Assembly (NCBI RefSeq): GCF_001517835.1
Contig: NZ_LOQG01000039.1
Span: 1-64,000 of the forward strand
Source of the DNA: Caviibacter abscessus
GTDB taxonomy: Bacteria > Fusobacteriota > Fusobacteriia > Fusobacteriales > Leptotrichiaceae
DNA: 64,000 nt
Direction of reading: 5' to 3'
The translations under genes and the position numbers were made by a program. Positions within the stretch are counted from its first letter, which is position 1; the number at the start of each line of letters is the position of its first letter. Under the pieces are notes generated by a model. The model had not been told where the DNA came from. It was given only the letters and a program-made list of their open reading frames with translations, and made no database searches. This document shows, piece after piece, positions 55,030-64,000 of the stretch.

Positions 55030-56571
55030 CTATTCCACTATTTCATATGTATTGCTTCCGTCCATTTTTACTTCAATATATTTAAGTATTTTACTTAAAA
55101 CTGTAGTAAGTACAAAATATATTACACAAGTAATAATAAAGACTTCATAATATCTAAAATTAGTTCCTGCTATTTGTTTTGAAACTGTATAAAGCTCTGT
55201 TACTCCTATTGCAAATAACACAGCTGAGTCTTTTATATTTATAATAAACTCATTACCTACTGAAGGTAAAATATTTCTAATAGCTTGTGGTAAAATTATA
55301 TATATCATTGATTGTCTATGTGTAAATCCTAATGATTGTGCAGCATCATATTGACCTTTATCAACAGATTCAATTCCACCTCTTATTATTTCAGAAAGAT
55401 ATGCACCTGTATTTATTGATATTATTATCATTGCAGCAACTATAGGAGATAAATTAATGTCAAATACTTGTCCTAAACCATAATAAAATATCATGGCTTG
55501 AACTATCATAGGTGTTCCTCTAAACACAGAAATATATATCCAATTTAATTTTTTAAGTATTTTATATATTATATTATGAACTTTTCTTCTGCTATCTTCA
55601 GTTGATACTGTATTAACAAGGGCAACTATTAAACCTATTATAAACCCAGCACTAGTACCTATTATTGCAAGATAAACCGTAGTTAAAGTCCCAAGTAAGT
55701 ATCTATTGCCATAATTAATCAATATATATTTTACCCAAGAAAAAAATCCATTTGGTCCATTATTTTGAATATTTTCTTTTGATGATGATAAAGGTTGGTT
55801 TTTTATTGCATCTTCCATTAATTTTTCACGAACTTCTTTAGGTATTTCAGAAAGTGCTCTATTTACTTCATTAAGTAATTTTATATTACCTTTTTTTACA
55901 CCTATTGCAACATTTACTTCATTTTTATCATATTCAAACCCATTATCCTTAAATTTAATAAATGTAATATTAGGATCTGAAAAACTTGCTGACAATGCAC
56001 TTGGGTTCTCAGCTATATAACCATCAATTTTATTTGAATTAAGAGCAACTATCATAGCCGGAAAATTTTCCATTGCAACTTGCTTTTTAGCTCCTTTTAA
56101 TTGTTTTATAAGTCCATAATGAAGTGTATTTAATTGACCTGTTATTCTGGCATGTCTAAAATCATTTAGTCTTTTAGCCATATTATATTTACTATCTTTT
56201 TTTACAACAACTACTATATCTGATTCATAATATGATTTTGTAAAATCTATACTTTTTCTTCTCTCAAGTGTTGGTGACATTCCTGCAATAACCAAATCAA
56301 TTTTTGAAGAATTTAATGCTGGTCCAAGTAAAGAATCCCAATCACTTGGAACTATTACCAATTTTTTACCTAATTTTTCAGCAATTAATTTTGCAATTTG
56401 AACATCATATCCATTTGCATATCCTGACGGTATTTTAACAGCATTGTGTTTATCATCCTTTTGATACCAGTTAAATGGAGCATAACCAACTTCCATTCCA
56501 ACTCTTAATGTACCTTCTGCGTTTATAATAATAGATATTGTAGTAATAAGTACAACAATAAGTTTTTTCAT
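55030..56571 (-). CDS. Amino-acid ABC transporter: substrate-binding protein fused to permease, predicted lysine
   Basis: A 513-residue fusion. Residues 1-18 are a signal sequence (KKLIVVLITTISIIINAEG). Residues 19-255 are a family-3 solute-binding domain (LRVGMEVGYAPFNWYQ, SGYANGYDVQIAKLIAEKLG, DLVIAGMSPTLERRKSIDF). Residues about 280-505 are a HisM/GlnP-type permease with the EAA coupling loop AAQSLGFTHRQSMIYIILPQ. The tethered binding domain would lie on the outer face of the inner membrane. A lysine riboswitch in its leader makes lysine the predicted substrate. Confidence 0.9.
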   Translation of the reverse strand: MKKLIVVLITTISIIINAEGTLRVGMEVGYAPFNWYQKDDKHNAVKIPSGYANGYDVQIAKLIAEKLGKKLVIVPSDWDSLLGPALNSSKIDLVIAGMSPTLERRKSIDFTKSYYESDIVVVVKKDSKYNMAKRLNDFRHARITGQLNTLHYGLIKQLKGAKKQVAMENFPAMIVALNSNKIDGYIAENPSALSASFSDPNITFIKFKDNGFEYDKNEVNVAIGVKKGNIKLLNEVNRALSEIPKEVREKLMEDAIKNQPLSSSKENIQNNGPNGFFSWVKYILINYGNRYLLGTLTTVYLAIIGTSAGFIIGLIVALVNTVSTEDSRRKVHNIIYKILKKLNWIYISVFRGTPMIVQAMIFYYGLGQVFDINLSPIVAAMIIISINTGAYLSEIIRGGIESVDKGQYDAAQSLGFTHRQSMIYIILPQAIRNILPSVGNEFIINIKDSAVLFAIGVTELYTVSKQIAGTNFRYYEVFIITCVIYFVLTTVLSKILKYIEVKMDGSNTYEIVE

Positions 56572-56591
56572 TGCTAATCTTCCTTTCTTAT

Positions 56592-56774
56592 AAAAAAAAC
56601 TGATAGATTAGCTATCAGTGTATAACAAAAAATATTTTATATACATTTGATAGCACTCCATTATTTCTAATGACAGTTATACGCGTATTTCACGTATACC
56701 CAATATCAGGGCTTGCAACCCGGATATTTCGGCAAAATTTCCTTTCATTAACTTCTTTGGTTGCCACCTCCATC
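56592..56774 (-). ncRNA. Lysine riboswitch (L box) with intrinsic terminator
   Basis: The aptamer spans about 56649-56774 on the minus strand. In order it shows GGAGGUGGCAACC, AGAAGU, GAAAGG, GCCGAA, ACUGUCA and UGGAGUGCUAUC, which are the conserved L-box blocks in the right order. P1 pairs GAUGG (56770-56774) with CUAUC (56649-56653). Downstream, ACTGATAG (56599-56606 region) and CTATCAGT (56612-56619) form a terminator with seven T at 56592-56598. The UGCUAUCA of the aptamer can alternatively pair with UGAUAGC of the terminator stem, giving the antiterminator. Lysine binding would favour P1 and termination, shutting off the transporter. Confidence 0.88.
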
Positions 56775-56810
56775 AATTACTAATAAATTTTGCACCTCTA
56801 TCCTCTTTAT

Positions 56811-57173
56811 TTATTCTTTTATTGCAATAGCTTCAATTTCAACTAAAGCATTTTTAGGTAAATCTTTTACTGCAAATGCTGATCTTGCAGGATATGGTTC
56901 ACTAAAAAAGCTTGCATATATTTCATTTACTTTTGAGAAATCTGAAATATCACTAAGTAATACGGTAGTTTTAATCACATTACTCATATTAAAACCATTT
57001 AATTCCAATATATTCTTTAAATTATTTAATGATTGTTTTGCCTGTTCTTCAACTGTCTTTTCTAACATATTTGTATTAGGCTCTAAACCTAGTTGACCTG
57101 AAATGTAAATAGTGTTGCCAATTACTCTATATGCACTATATGGACCGACAGCTTTTGGTATTAAGTTTTCCAT
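56811..57173 (-). CDS. ridA: RidA-family reactive intermediate deaminase
   Basis: A 120-residue YjgF/YER057c/UK114 protein. It has LIPKAVGPYSAYRVIGNTIY, ISGQLGLEPNT and the C-terminal PARSAFAVKDLPKNALVEIE, where the arginine after the PA turn is the substrate-binding residue and the last glutamate the conserved E. RidA trimers hydrolyse 2-aminoacrylate and related enamines. It lies 11 bases after rpoD. Confidence 0.93.
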   Translation of the reverse strand: MENLIPKAVGPYSAYRVIGNTIYISGQLGLEPNTNMLEKTVEEQAKQSLNNLKNILELNGFNMSNVIKTTVLLSDISDFSKVNEIYASFFSEPYPARSAFAVKDLPKNALVEIEAIAIKE

Positions 57174-57184
57174 AATATAAACTC

Positions 57185-58330
57185 CTAATGAATCCTATAA
57201 TTTTCTAAACTCTTTTTATTTTTATTAAATGTTAATTTTTTTATTGCTTTAACTTCTATTTGTCTTATTCTTTCTCTTGTTACTTCAAAAATTTTGCCCA
57301 CTTCTTCAAGCGTTTTTGGAGAACCGTCATCAAGACCAAATCTATGTCTTAAAACTTGTTCCTCTCTTTCATTTAAAGTATCTTTTAATATATCTTCAAG
57401 TTTTTCACGAAGTAAAACTCTTGTAGTTGCATCATATGGATTTAAGAATTTATCATCTTCAACAAAATCACCAAGTTCACTATCATCTTCACTTCCAACA
57501 GGAGTTTCAAGTGATATAGGATCTTGATTCATTTCAAGTATACTTTTAACTTTATCAACAGGAATTTCAAGCTTCATTGATAATTCTTCTGGAGTAGGTT
57601 CCTTTCCTGTTTCTTGAAGTATTATTCTACTTTCTTTTTTTATTTTGTTTATAGTTTCTATCATATGAACCGGTATTCTTATTGTTCTACCTTGATCTGC
57701 TATAGCTCTTGTTATTGCTTGTCTAATCCACCAAGTAGCATATGTTGAAAATTTAAATCCTTTTTCATATTCAAACTTTTCAACTGCTTTCATAAGTCCC
57801 ATGTTACCTTCTTGTATCAAATCAAGTAATTTTAGACCTCTATTTGTATGTTTTTTCGCAATACTTACAACTAATCTTAAATTTGATTCAATTAATTTTT
57901 GCTTAGCCATAGCGTCACCTTCAAGAACTTTTTGCGCTAGTTCAATTTCTTCCTCATGTGTTAATAAAGGAATTTGACCTATTTCACGAAGGTACATTTT
58001 TATAGGTTCATCTACATCCATATTTTCAGCGATTTTCATTATATCATCGCTTAACATTTTTTCTATTTCAGTATCATCTATTTTTTCATATGGTATAGTT
58101 ACTATTTCGGCTGGTTTAACTACTTTCTTTTCTACAGGTACTTGTTGTGTATCATCAACTACAGTAATTCCTTCACTTTTTATTTTAGAAATTAATTGTG
58201 ATATTTTTTCTTTACTAAATTTATTTGAAAGTAGATCTTTTATTTCTTTTGCATTGATTGTTTTATCTTCTCTAGCTTTTTTTAATAACATTAATAAATT
58301 ACTTTTTAGATTTTTTCTTTTCTCAGACAT
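57185..58330 (-). CDS. rpoD: Primary RNA polymerase sigma factor
   Basis: A 381-residue sigma-70. A short basic N-terminal region replaces most of region 1.1. Region 1.2 is [20 protein letters not shown]. Region 2 has [20 protein letters not shown] and [20 protein letters not shown] for -10 recognition. Region 4 ends [20 protein letters not shown] for -35 recognition. It overlaps the end of dnaG by 25 bases. The TTGACA/TATAAT promoters found across the window agree with this factor. Confidence 0.96.
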   Translation of the reverse strand: MSEKRKNLKSNLLMLLKKAREDKTINAKEIKDLLSNKFSKEKISQLISKIKSEGITVVDDTQQVPVEKKVVKPAEIVTIPYEKIDDTEIEKMLSDDIMKIAENMDVDEPIKMYLREIGQIPLLTHEEEIELAQKVLEGDAMAKQKLIESNLRLVVSIAKKHTNRGLKLLDLIQEGNMGLMKAVEKFEYEKGFKFSTYATWWIRQAITRAIADQGRTIRIPVHMIETINKIKKESRIILQETGKEPTPEELSMKLEIPVDKVKSILEMNQDPISLETPVGSEDDSELGDFVEDDKFLNPYDATTRVLLREKLEDILKDTLNEREEQVLRHRFGLDDGSPKTLEEVGKIFEVTRERIRQIEVKAIKKLTFNKNKKSLENYRIH

Positions 58331-60120
58331 TCAAGCTCCCTTTCTTTATATTTTAGATATGTTCCATATATTTGTTGTAGTTTTTCAATATCACGACTTT
58401 TTTCAACTAATTTTAATTGTTTTTTCATTTCTATTGTTCTTTCATAAACTTCAAGTGGTAAAAGATTAATTCCACCATATTGTTGTATAATCATTTCTAT
58501 TGCCTGATTTACTTCCTTTTTTATCCACTCTCTGTAAAGAACGGCATGATTATTTTTTATATTTTCATTATTGTGTTTTGTCATTATTATTTGAAAGTAT
58601 ATTTTTTCCTCTTCACCGTTAAAATCAATATCTTTTATATTTTCAAATTTACTATCCGTAAGTTTAACAAATATATTTTCAAGATATGGATTTGTAAAAT
58701 TAAAGTCCTTATATAACGGCAAATATTCTTTATTTTTAAACAGTAATCTTATAGTTTCTAATTCTAGATGCGTTTGCTTTGATTTTATTGACTGTTCTAT
58801 TTCATTATCTTCTTTTTTTGTTTCTTCTGTTTTTATTGTAATATTTTGCTTTTTATATTTCAAATTATTTAAAATATCTTTAACATCAAGATTTAATTTT
58901 TGTGCCAATTTTTTTGCATATTCATTGTAATAAATATTATCTGATATTGAAGCAAAAAATTGTTTTAATTTTTCAATTATTTCTCTTTTTGCCGGTAATT
59001 TTTCAATATCATAATCTGATTTATAATAATTAAAAACAAAATCAAAAGAATCTTGTGAATTTTTAATTTTTTCAAGAAAATCCTCAACTGTATATTTTCT
59101 TAGAAATTCATCGGGATCTTTTGCCATTTTATCAAGACTTAAAACTTTAATATTAAAACCATATTTATTCAATATTAAAATCGTTCTTATCTTCGCTTCA
59201 AAACCTGCTGCATCATCATCATATGCAATTATTACATTATTTGTAAACTTTTTTAAAAGTTTTGCTTGGTTATCAGTAAATGATGTTCCAAGACTTGCAA
59301 CAGTTTCAACAAATCCATTTTTATGTAGACTTAGTACGTCGAAAAAGCCTTCAACTAAAAAACAATATTTTTTGTCTGTTATTGTTTTACCGCCGTCAAA
59401 TATACCAAAAAGTTCATTCCCTTTTTTAAATATTATACTTTCCTTTGAGTTTATATATTTAGGTTTATCTTTTTCATCGCCTATATATCTTCCACCAAAA
59501 CCAATAATTTTTTTTCTAGTATTGTATATAGGAAAAGTAATTCTTTTTCTAAAAACATCATATATTGTAGAATTACTTGATTTTATAAGTCCAAGTTCTT
59601 CTAATTCCTTAATATCATATTTACCTTTAAGTTCAGTATACAGCTTGTCCCAGTCATCTGTTGCATACCCTATACCAAATTTTTCTATTTGTTCTTTTGT
59701 ATAATTTCTATGCGACAAATATTCTTTGGCAAGTTCATCGTTTTCTACGTTTTTTTGAAAAATACAATTAGCATCGTACATTAGATTATATAATTTTTCA
59801 TATCTAACATCATAACCATTTTTAATTGTTATACTTTTTATATTAACATTGTATTTTTTCGCAAGCTCTGATACAGCTTGTGTATAAGTAAAATTATTCA
59901 CTTTCATGTAAAAAGTGATAGCGTCACCACCTATATTAGAACTAAAATCTTTAAATATTTTTTTGTCAGGGCTTACCATAAACGAAGGAGTATTCTCCTG
60001 TTTAAAAGGCGAATAACCTTTATAACCTGAACCAGATTTTTGCAAATCTACATATTCACTTATAAGATCTACTATATCTATTTTAGATAATAACTCGTTT
60101 TTTTCTTCTGCTGTAATCAT
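58306..60120 (-). CDS. dnaG: DNA primase, zinc ligands of the CHC2 domain replaced
   Basis: A 604-residue DnaG. The N-terminal CHC2-like fold is [20 protein letters not shown], then [20 protein letters not shown]. The family's four zinc ligands (C-PF-H ... C-FG-C) are replaced by S37, K40, D58 and S61, although the surrounding TPSF-VSP and GGD motifs are kept. The TOPRIM catalytic domain is intact: [16 protein letters not shown] (Glu) and [13 protein letters not shown] (DxD). The C-terminal helicase-binding part is divergent. It makes RNA primers at the fork. The zinc loss may be a lineage trait. Confidence 0.93.
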   Translation of the reverse strand: MITAEEKNELLSKIDIVDLISEYVDLQKSGSGYKGYSPFKQENTPSFMVSPDKKIFKDFSSNIGGDAITFYMKVNNFTYTQAVSELAKKYNVNIKSITIKNGYDVRYEKLYNLMYDANCIFQKNVENDELAKEYLSHRNYTKEQIEKFGIGYATDDWDKLYTELKGKYDIKELEELGLIKSSNSTIYDVFRKRITFPIYNTRKKIIGFGGRYIGDEKDKPKYINSKESIIFKKGNELFGIFDGGKTITDKKYCFLVEGFFDVLSLHKNGFVETVASLGTSFTDNQAKLLKKFTNNVIIAYDDDAAGFEAKIRTILILNKYGFNIKVLSLDKMAKDPDEFLRKYTVEDFLEKIKNSQDSFDFVFNYYKSDYDIEKLPAKREIIEKLKQFFASISDNIYYNEYAKKLAQKLNLDVKDILNNLKYKKQNITIKTEETKKEDNEIEQSIKSKQTHLELETIRLLFKNKEYLPLYKDFNFTNPYLENIFVKLTDSKFENIKDIDFNGEEEKIYFQIIMTKHNNENIKNNHAVLYREWIKKEVNQAIEMIIQQYGGINLLPLEVYERTIEMKKQLKLVEKSRDIEKLQQIYGTYLKYKERELECLRKEKI

Positions 60121-60172
60121 AATTTATATACCTCTTACATCAAGTATAATGCGATATTTAAGATTGTCAAGC

Positions 60173-60358
60173 TTAAACTTCTTCAATTGTTATTTCATCA
60201 TCAATAATTTCTTGAAAAACTATATCCATTACTTTATGTTTTGGAGTTCCAGCTACAAATTTTTCTCTTGCAGCTTTTCCACATGCAATAGCCAACTCAT
60301 ATTTATTTGGAATTTTTTTTATTAAATCATCAATGTTTATTTTTTTATTTTCCATCAT
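60173..60358 (-). CDS. rpoZ: DNA-directed RNA polymerase omega subunit
   Basis: About 61 residues, with INIDDLIKKIPNKYELAIAC and GKAAREKF. This is the RpoZ core that clamps the beta-prime C-terminus. I place the start at the tandem ATG (60358 or 60355), since the longer frame begins inside gmk. It overlaps the end of gmk, the usual gmk-rpoZ pairing. Confidence 0.88.
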   Translation of the reverse strand: MMENKKINIDDLIKKIPNKYELAIACGKAAREKFVAGTPKHKVMDIVFQEIIDDEITIEEV

Positions 60359-60905
60359 TATCACCATTTATTATATCTATTAATTTATTTATTGATTCAT
60401 TTAAATCCTTATTAATAATTACATAATCGTACTGATTTTCATATTCTAATTCTTTTTTTGCATTTTCAAGCCTTTTTGCAATAATTTCTTCGTCATCTGT
60501 ATTTCTATTTCTTAGACGTTTTTCTAAAATTATTTCATTTTCTGTTTTACAAAAAACTAAAACTGCATCAGGTCTTTTACTTTTTGCAATAAGTCCACCT
60601 TGAACATCAATTTCAAGTATTACATTTTTACCGTTTGATAATTCCTTATCAATTTGAGATATTAACGTTCCATAATAATTTCCGTGAACATTCGCATATT
60701 CAAAAAATTCCTTATTTTTTATTTTAGTTTCAAATTCTTCAACTGATAAAAAATAATAATCTTTCCCATCAATTTCTCCAACTCTTGCTTTTCTTGTAGT
60801 TGCTGAAATAGATAGTGGTATATTTAATATATCCCTAACTTTTTTTGTTATCGTTGATTTACCAGAACCTGATGGTCCGGAAACAATAAATAATTTTCCC
60901 TTCAT
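60345..60905 (-). CDS. gmk: Guanylate kinase
   Basis: A 186-residue enzyme that phosphorylates GMP to GDP with ATP. The P-loop is LFIVSGPSGSGKSTI. The GMP-binding region follows with SISATTRKARVGEIDGKDYY and FEYANVHGNYYGTL, and the lid with LRNRNTDDEEIIAKRLENA. Length and motifs are canonical. It is 72 bases after rpoC and overlaps rpoZ. Confidence 0.96.
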   Translation of the reverse strand: MKGKLFIVSGPSGSGKSTITKKVRDILNIPLSISATTRKARVGEIDGKDYYFLSVEEFETKIKNKEFFEYANVHGNYYGTLISQIDKELSNGKNVILEIDVQGGLIAKSKRPDAVLVFCKTENEIILEKRLRNRNTDDEEIIAKRLENAKKELEYENQYDYVIINKDLNESINKLIDIINGDNDGK

Positions 60906-60927
60906 TGTAGCCCCTTATATTCAAACA

Positions 60928-60947
60928 AGGGAGAACAAGTTCTCCCT
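60928..60947 (-). terminator. Hairpin between rpoC and gmk
   Basis: AGGGAGAAC (60928-60936) pairs with GTTCTCCCT (60939-60947) with a very short loop. On the minus strand only a weak T-tract (TTGTTTG) follows, so it may be an attenuator or partial terminator of rpoBC. Confidence 0.55.
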
Positions 60948-60977
60948 GTTTAAATTTGAAACATTCATCTGTATTTT

Positions 60978-63900
60978 TTATTCTTTTATAATTACATTTA
61001 TATCTTGGTAATCTCTAAATCCAGTACCACTAGGTATTTTCTTACCAATAATTACATTTTCTTTTAACCCTTCAAGTCTGTCAACTTTACCTTCAACAGC
61101 AGCATTTGCTAATACTTTCGTTGTTTCTTGGAAAGAAGATGCAGATATAAAGCTTTCTGTATTTACGGCAGCCTTTGTTATACCTTGTATTATTGGTTCA
61201 TATGTAGCTAATTCTTTACCTTTAGATTTAAGAACTTCATTTTCTTTTTCTATTACTTTTCTGTCAACTAATTCGTCTTCTAGGAATAGTGAAGACCCAG
61301 AACTTACTATTCTTACTTTTTGGAACATTTGTTTTACAATAATTTCAATGTGTTTGTCATTAACTGAAACTCCTTGTCCTCTATATACACCTTGTACAGA
61401 TTCAAGTATAAATTGTTGTGCCGCAACTGAACCTTTAATTCTTAATATATCATGTGGTGATATAGGTCCATCAGTTATTTTTGCACCTTTTTCAATTAAC
61501 ATCTCATTAGTTATTACTAATCTTTCTCCACCTTGAATTGTATATTGCTTAATTTCATTTCCGGTTTCAGGATCAACTATTGATATTGAACGAGTTCCTT
61601 TTTTATTTTTAGAGTCATCATTAAATATTATTCTTCCTGAATAATCAGCAAGAGTTGCCTTACCTTTAGGATTTCTTGCTTCAAATAGTTCTTGAACTCT
61701 TGGAAGTCCTCCTGTTATATCCTTATTACCTTCATTTGTTTTTATAATCTTAGCAATTATATCTCCAGATTTAACTTTATCGCTTTCATTAAACATTAAA
61801 TATGATCCATAAGGTATACTATATTCTGCAACTTTTTTATTGTTTTTACCATATATTATTGCTCTTGGATTTATTTCAATGTTTTCAGATGGTTTAACTG
61901 CTAATTTTTCAGTTACATTATATTTTATATCATGATTTTCTTTGATATATATATCTCTAAATTCAATTTTACCTGACTCAGTAGTAATAATTGGTGTTTG
62001 ATATGGATCAAATTCTGCAATTATTTGACCTTTCTTAACTGTATCTCCATTTTTAAACATTAATTTGGAACCACTTGGTATTTCATATCTATGTTTTCCA
62101 ATTATTGCTTTAGTTGTTTGTGATGCTACAACTTCTGCTCCAGTTTCATCTTCTATTAATACTAAATCAGTATATTTAATTTTACCATTTACATCTGCTT
62201 TATAATTTGATTGCACACTTGCAGCAGTTGCAACCCCTCCAGTATGGAATGTACGCATTGTAAGTTGTGTTCCTGGTTCCCCAATTGATTGTGCTGCTAT
62301 AACTCCAACTGCTTCACCTTTTAGTATTTCCTTATGGTTAGATAAATCTATACCATAACATTTTTTACATACACCCTTTTCCAATTTACATGTTAAAGGC
62401 GATCTTACCATAACTTCAGTTATTTCAAGATTTTCAACTTTAACTATTAATTCATCTGTAACTAATTCATTGTATTTTGCAATGATTTCTCCATCATGAA
62501 TTAAATCTTTTGCAAGATGTCTTCCATATATCCTTTCAGAAAGTTTTTCTATTAATTCTCCAGATTCCATTAAATCAGAAACTAAAATTCCTTCTTCAAA
62601 GCACCCACAGTCATCTTTATTAACTATAACTTCATGTGATATATCAACCAATCTTCTTGTTAAATATCCTGAATCGGCAGTTCTTAAAGCTGTATCCGCT
62701 GATCCTTTTCTTGCTCCGTGTGATGACATGAAAAAGTCTAGTACGCTTAATCCTTCTCTAAAGTTTGCCTTGATTGGTTTTTCAATTATTCTACCTTGAG
62801 TATCTGCCATAAGTCCTCTCATACCACCTAATTGACGCATTTGTGCTATTGATCCTCTGGCTCCTGATGTTGCCATCATAAATACTGGGTTAAATTCATC
62901 AAGATTATCCATCATATCATTTGTAACTTTATTAGTTACTTCAGACCAGATTTCAACTGTTCTTCTATATCTTTCTTCGTTTATTATCTTACCTTCTCTA
63001 TACTCATTTTCTATTTCTGCAACTTTTTTCTCAGCTGCTTCAAGTAAAACTTTTTTAGTTTTAGGTATTTCAAGATCTTCAACACTTACTGTTACTCCTG
63101 CAAGTGTACCGTAATGGTATCCAAACTCTTTTATTTTATCAAGTAATTCAGATGTTTTTTGCGGTCCGAATTTTTTATATAAAGTACTTATTAAATTTCC
63201 TATCTCTTTTTTACCATATGTTTTGTTATAATCTCTTACTTCTTTTGGAAGCATTGTTGCAAATATTAGTCTTCCTGGTGTTGTTGTTATTATTTCATCA
63301 TCTATTCTAACATCAACTAATGCGTGTGTACCAACTTTATCATTTTGATAAGCCGTTATCATTTGATTTTTGTTAGAAAATCTTAATCCTTCTCCTTTTT
63401 CACCACTTCTTGGCTTAGTCATATAGTAGCATCCCATAACCATATCTTGAGAAGGAACAGCTATAGGTTTTCCGCTTGAAGGTGCTAATAAATTATTTGT
63501 TGATAACATTAGTATTTTTGCTTCCATTTGTGCTTCTGGAGATAATACCAAGTGAACTGCCATTTGGTCTCCATCAAAGTCAGCATTAAAAGCTGAACAA
63601 ACTAATGGGTGTAATCTTATCGCTTTACCTTCTATTAATGTAGGTTCAAATGCTTGTATTGAAAGTCTATGCAATGTAGGGGCTCTGTTTAAAAGAACCG
63701 GATGATTTTTAATAATTTCTTCTATTAATTCCCACACATTTTCATTTTCTTCTTCAACCATTTTCTTAGCTATTTTAATATTTGAAGCTAATTCTCTTTT
63801 AACAAGTTCTCTCATTAAAAATGGTTTATATAATTCAAGTGCCATTTTCTTAGGTAATCCACATTGATTCATTTTAAGAGATGGTCCAACTACTATAACC

Positions 63901-64000
63901 GATCTTCCTGAATAATCAACACGTTTCCCAAGTAAGTTTTGCCTAAATCTACCTTGTTTACCTTTTAACATTGATGATAATGATTTAAGCTCTCTATTAT
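60978..64000 (-). CDS. rpoC: DNA-directed RNA polymerase beta-prime subunit (N-terminus outside window)
   Basis: The visible 1007 residues begin [20 protein letters not shown], in the segment just before the active site, so about the first 300 residues are beyond the right edge. The catalytic Mg-binding motif is [15 protein letters not shown]. The bridge-helix region has [20 protein letters not shown], the trigger loop [16 protein letters not shown], and the second zinc site has cysteines in [10 protein letters not shown] and [14 protein letters not shown]. The frame is intact to the TAA at 60978. Confidence 0.98.
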   Translation of the reverse strand, partial: NRELKSLSSMLKGKQGRFRQNLLGKRVDYSGRSVIVVGPSLKMNQCGLPKKMALELYKPFLMRELVKRELASNIKIAKKMVEEENENVWELIEEIIKNHPVLLNRAPTLHRLSIQAFEPTLIEGKAIRLHPLVCSAFNADFDGDQMAVHLVLSPEAQMEAKILMLSTNNLLAPSSGKPIAVPSQDMVMGCYYMTKPRSGEKGEGLRFSNKNQMITAYQNDKVGTHALVDVRIDDEIITTTPGRLIFATMLPKEVRDYNKTYGKKEIGNLISTLYKKFGPQKTSELLDKIKEFGYHYGTLAGVTVSVEDLEIPKTKKVLLEAAEKKVAEIENEYREGKIINEERYRRTVEIWSEVTNKVTNDMMDNLDEFNPVFMMATSGARGSIAQMRQLGGMRGLMADTQGRIIEKPIKANFREGLSVLDFFMSSHGARKGSADTALRTADSGYLTRRLVDISHEVIVNKDDCGCFEEGILVSDLMESGELIEKLSERIYGRHLAKDLIHDGEIIAKYNELVTDELIVKVENLEITEVMVRSPLTCKLEKGVCKKCYGIDLSNHKEILKGEAVGVIAAQSIGEPGTQLTMRTFHTGGVATAASVQSNYKADVNGKIKYTDLVLIEDETGAEVVASQTTKAIIGKHRYEIPSGSKLMFKNGDTVKKGQIIAEFDPYQTPIITTESGKIEFRDIYIKENHDIKYNVTEKLAVKPSENIEINPRAIIYGKNNKKVAEYSIPYGSYLMFNESDKVKSGDIIAKIIKTNEGNKDITGGLPRVQELFEARNPKGKATLADYSGRIIFNDDSKNKKGTRSISIVDPETGNEIKQYTIQGGERLVITNEMLIEKGAKITDGPISPHDILRIKGSVAAQQFILESVQGVYRGQGVSVNDKHIEIIVKQMFQKVRIVSSGSSLFLEDELVDRKVIEKENEVLKSKGKELATYEPIIQGITKAAVNTESFISASSFQETTKVLANAAVEGKVDRLEGLKENVIIGKKIPSGTGFRDYQDINVIIKE

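Noticed and set aside
56649-56774. T-box or other leader RNA upstream of the amino-acid transporter
   Set aside because: No T-box bulge or specifier pattern is present. The ordered blocks GAAAGG, GCCGAA, ACUGUCA and UGGAGUGCUAUC match the lysine riboswitch instead.
63104-63310. Plus-strand open frame inside rpoC
   Set aside because: It lies fully antisense to a conserved part of rpoC and has no family features. The same holds for the other plus-strand frames over dnaE, rpoA, the GRE and the sigma factor.

Overview
The window is very AT-rich (G+C appears below 30 percent) and nearly every gene lies on the minus strand. A diderm with a Firmicutes-like gene complement best explains it. The left edge carries a signal-peptide protein that looks like an outer-membrane or surface protein. 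The core genes (RpoA, RpoC, RpoD, DnaG, MraZ/RsmH, Asp23/AmaP) and the TTGAAA/TATAAT promoters fit the Fusobacteriota, probably the Leptotrichiaceae (Sneathia, Streptobacillus or Leptotrichia type). The genus is inferred from general resemblance; no search was run.

Layout. 1-2790: a truncated large exported protein. 3.2-8.0 kb: a sugar-acid PTS locus of the ascorbate (Ula) type with a PRD regulator, EIIA, EIIB, EIIC and a transaldolase-like aldolase; the regulator, EIIA and EIIC are each broken. 8.1-12.4 kb: a BceAB-type peptide-resistance ABC transporter between decayed relatives (an IS3-type transposase scrap, a bacteriocin-type exporter and a LanF/BcrA-type ATPase). 12.6-19.3 kb: mraZ-rsmH-ftsL, a self-cleaving S24 repressor, and the infA-rpmJ-rpsM-rpsK-rpsD-rpoA-rplQ operon. 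19.4-30.0 kb: an accessory island with an EVE-domain McrB plus McrC, an IS30 remnant, an intact SMC/ABC-like ATPase next to a decayed PD-(D/E)XK-like gene, a decayed relaxase, and small broken plus-strand genes. 30.1-46.4 kb: guaA, copA, a PP2C phosphatase, nusB, amaP, asp23, dnaE, then a CPBP protease, a HAD phosphatase, a cysteine desulfurase and an ECF transporter with a SAM hydroxide adenosyltransferase. 46.5-53.7 kb: a glycyl-radical sugar operon. 53.8-56.8 kb: an amino-acid ABC transporter behind a lysine riboswitch. 56.8-64.0 kb: ridA, rpoD, dnaG, rpoZ, gmk and most of rpoC.

The most informative systems are: (1) the activase, PTS IICBA, DeoR, glycyl-radical enzyme and aldolase set, which fits radical-mediated use of an anhydro-sugar phosphate such as 1,5-anhydroglucitol 6-phosphate and has a shared CAATTG-centred operator at its promoters; (2) the lysine riboswitch, which assigns a substrate to a binding-protein/permease fusion; (3) the defence-like island; (4) a primase whose zinc ligands are all replaced; (5) a four-copy MraZ box with exact 10-bp spacing. 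Decay by nonsense and frameshift mutations is concentrated in the accessory loci, while all the housekeeping genes read through cleanly. No rRNA, tRNA or CRISPR array was seen.
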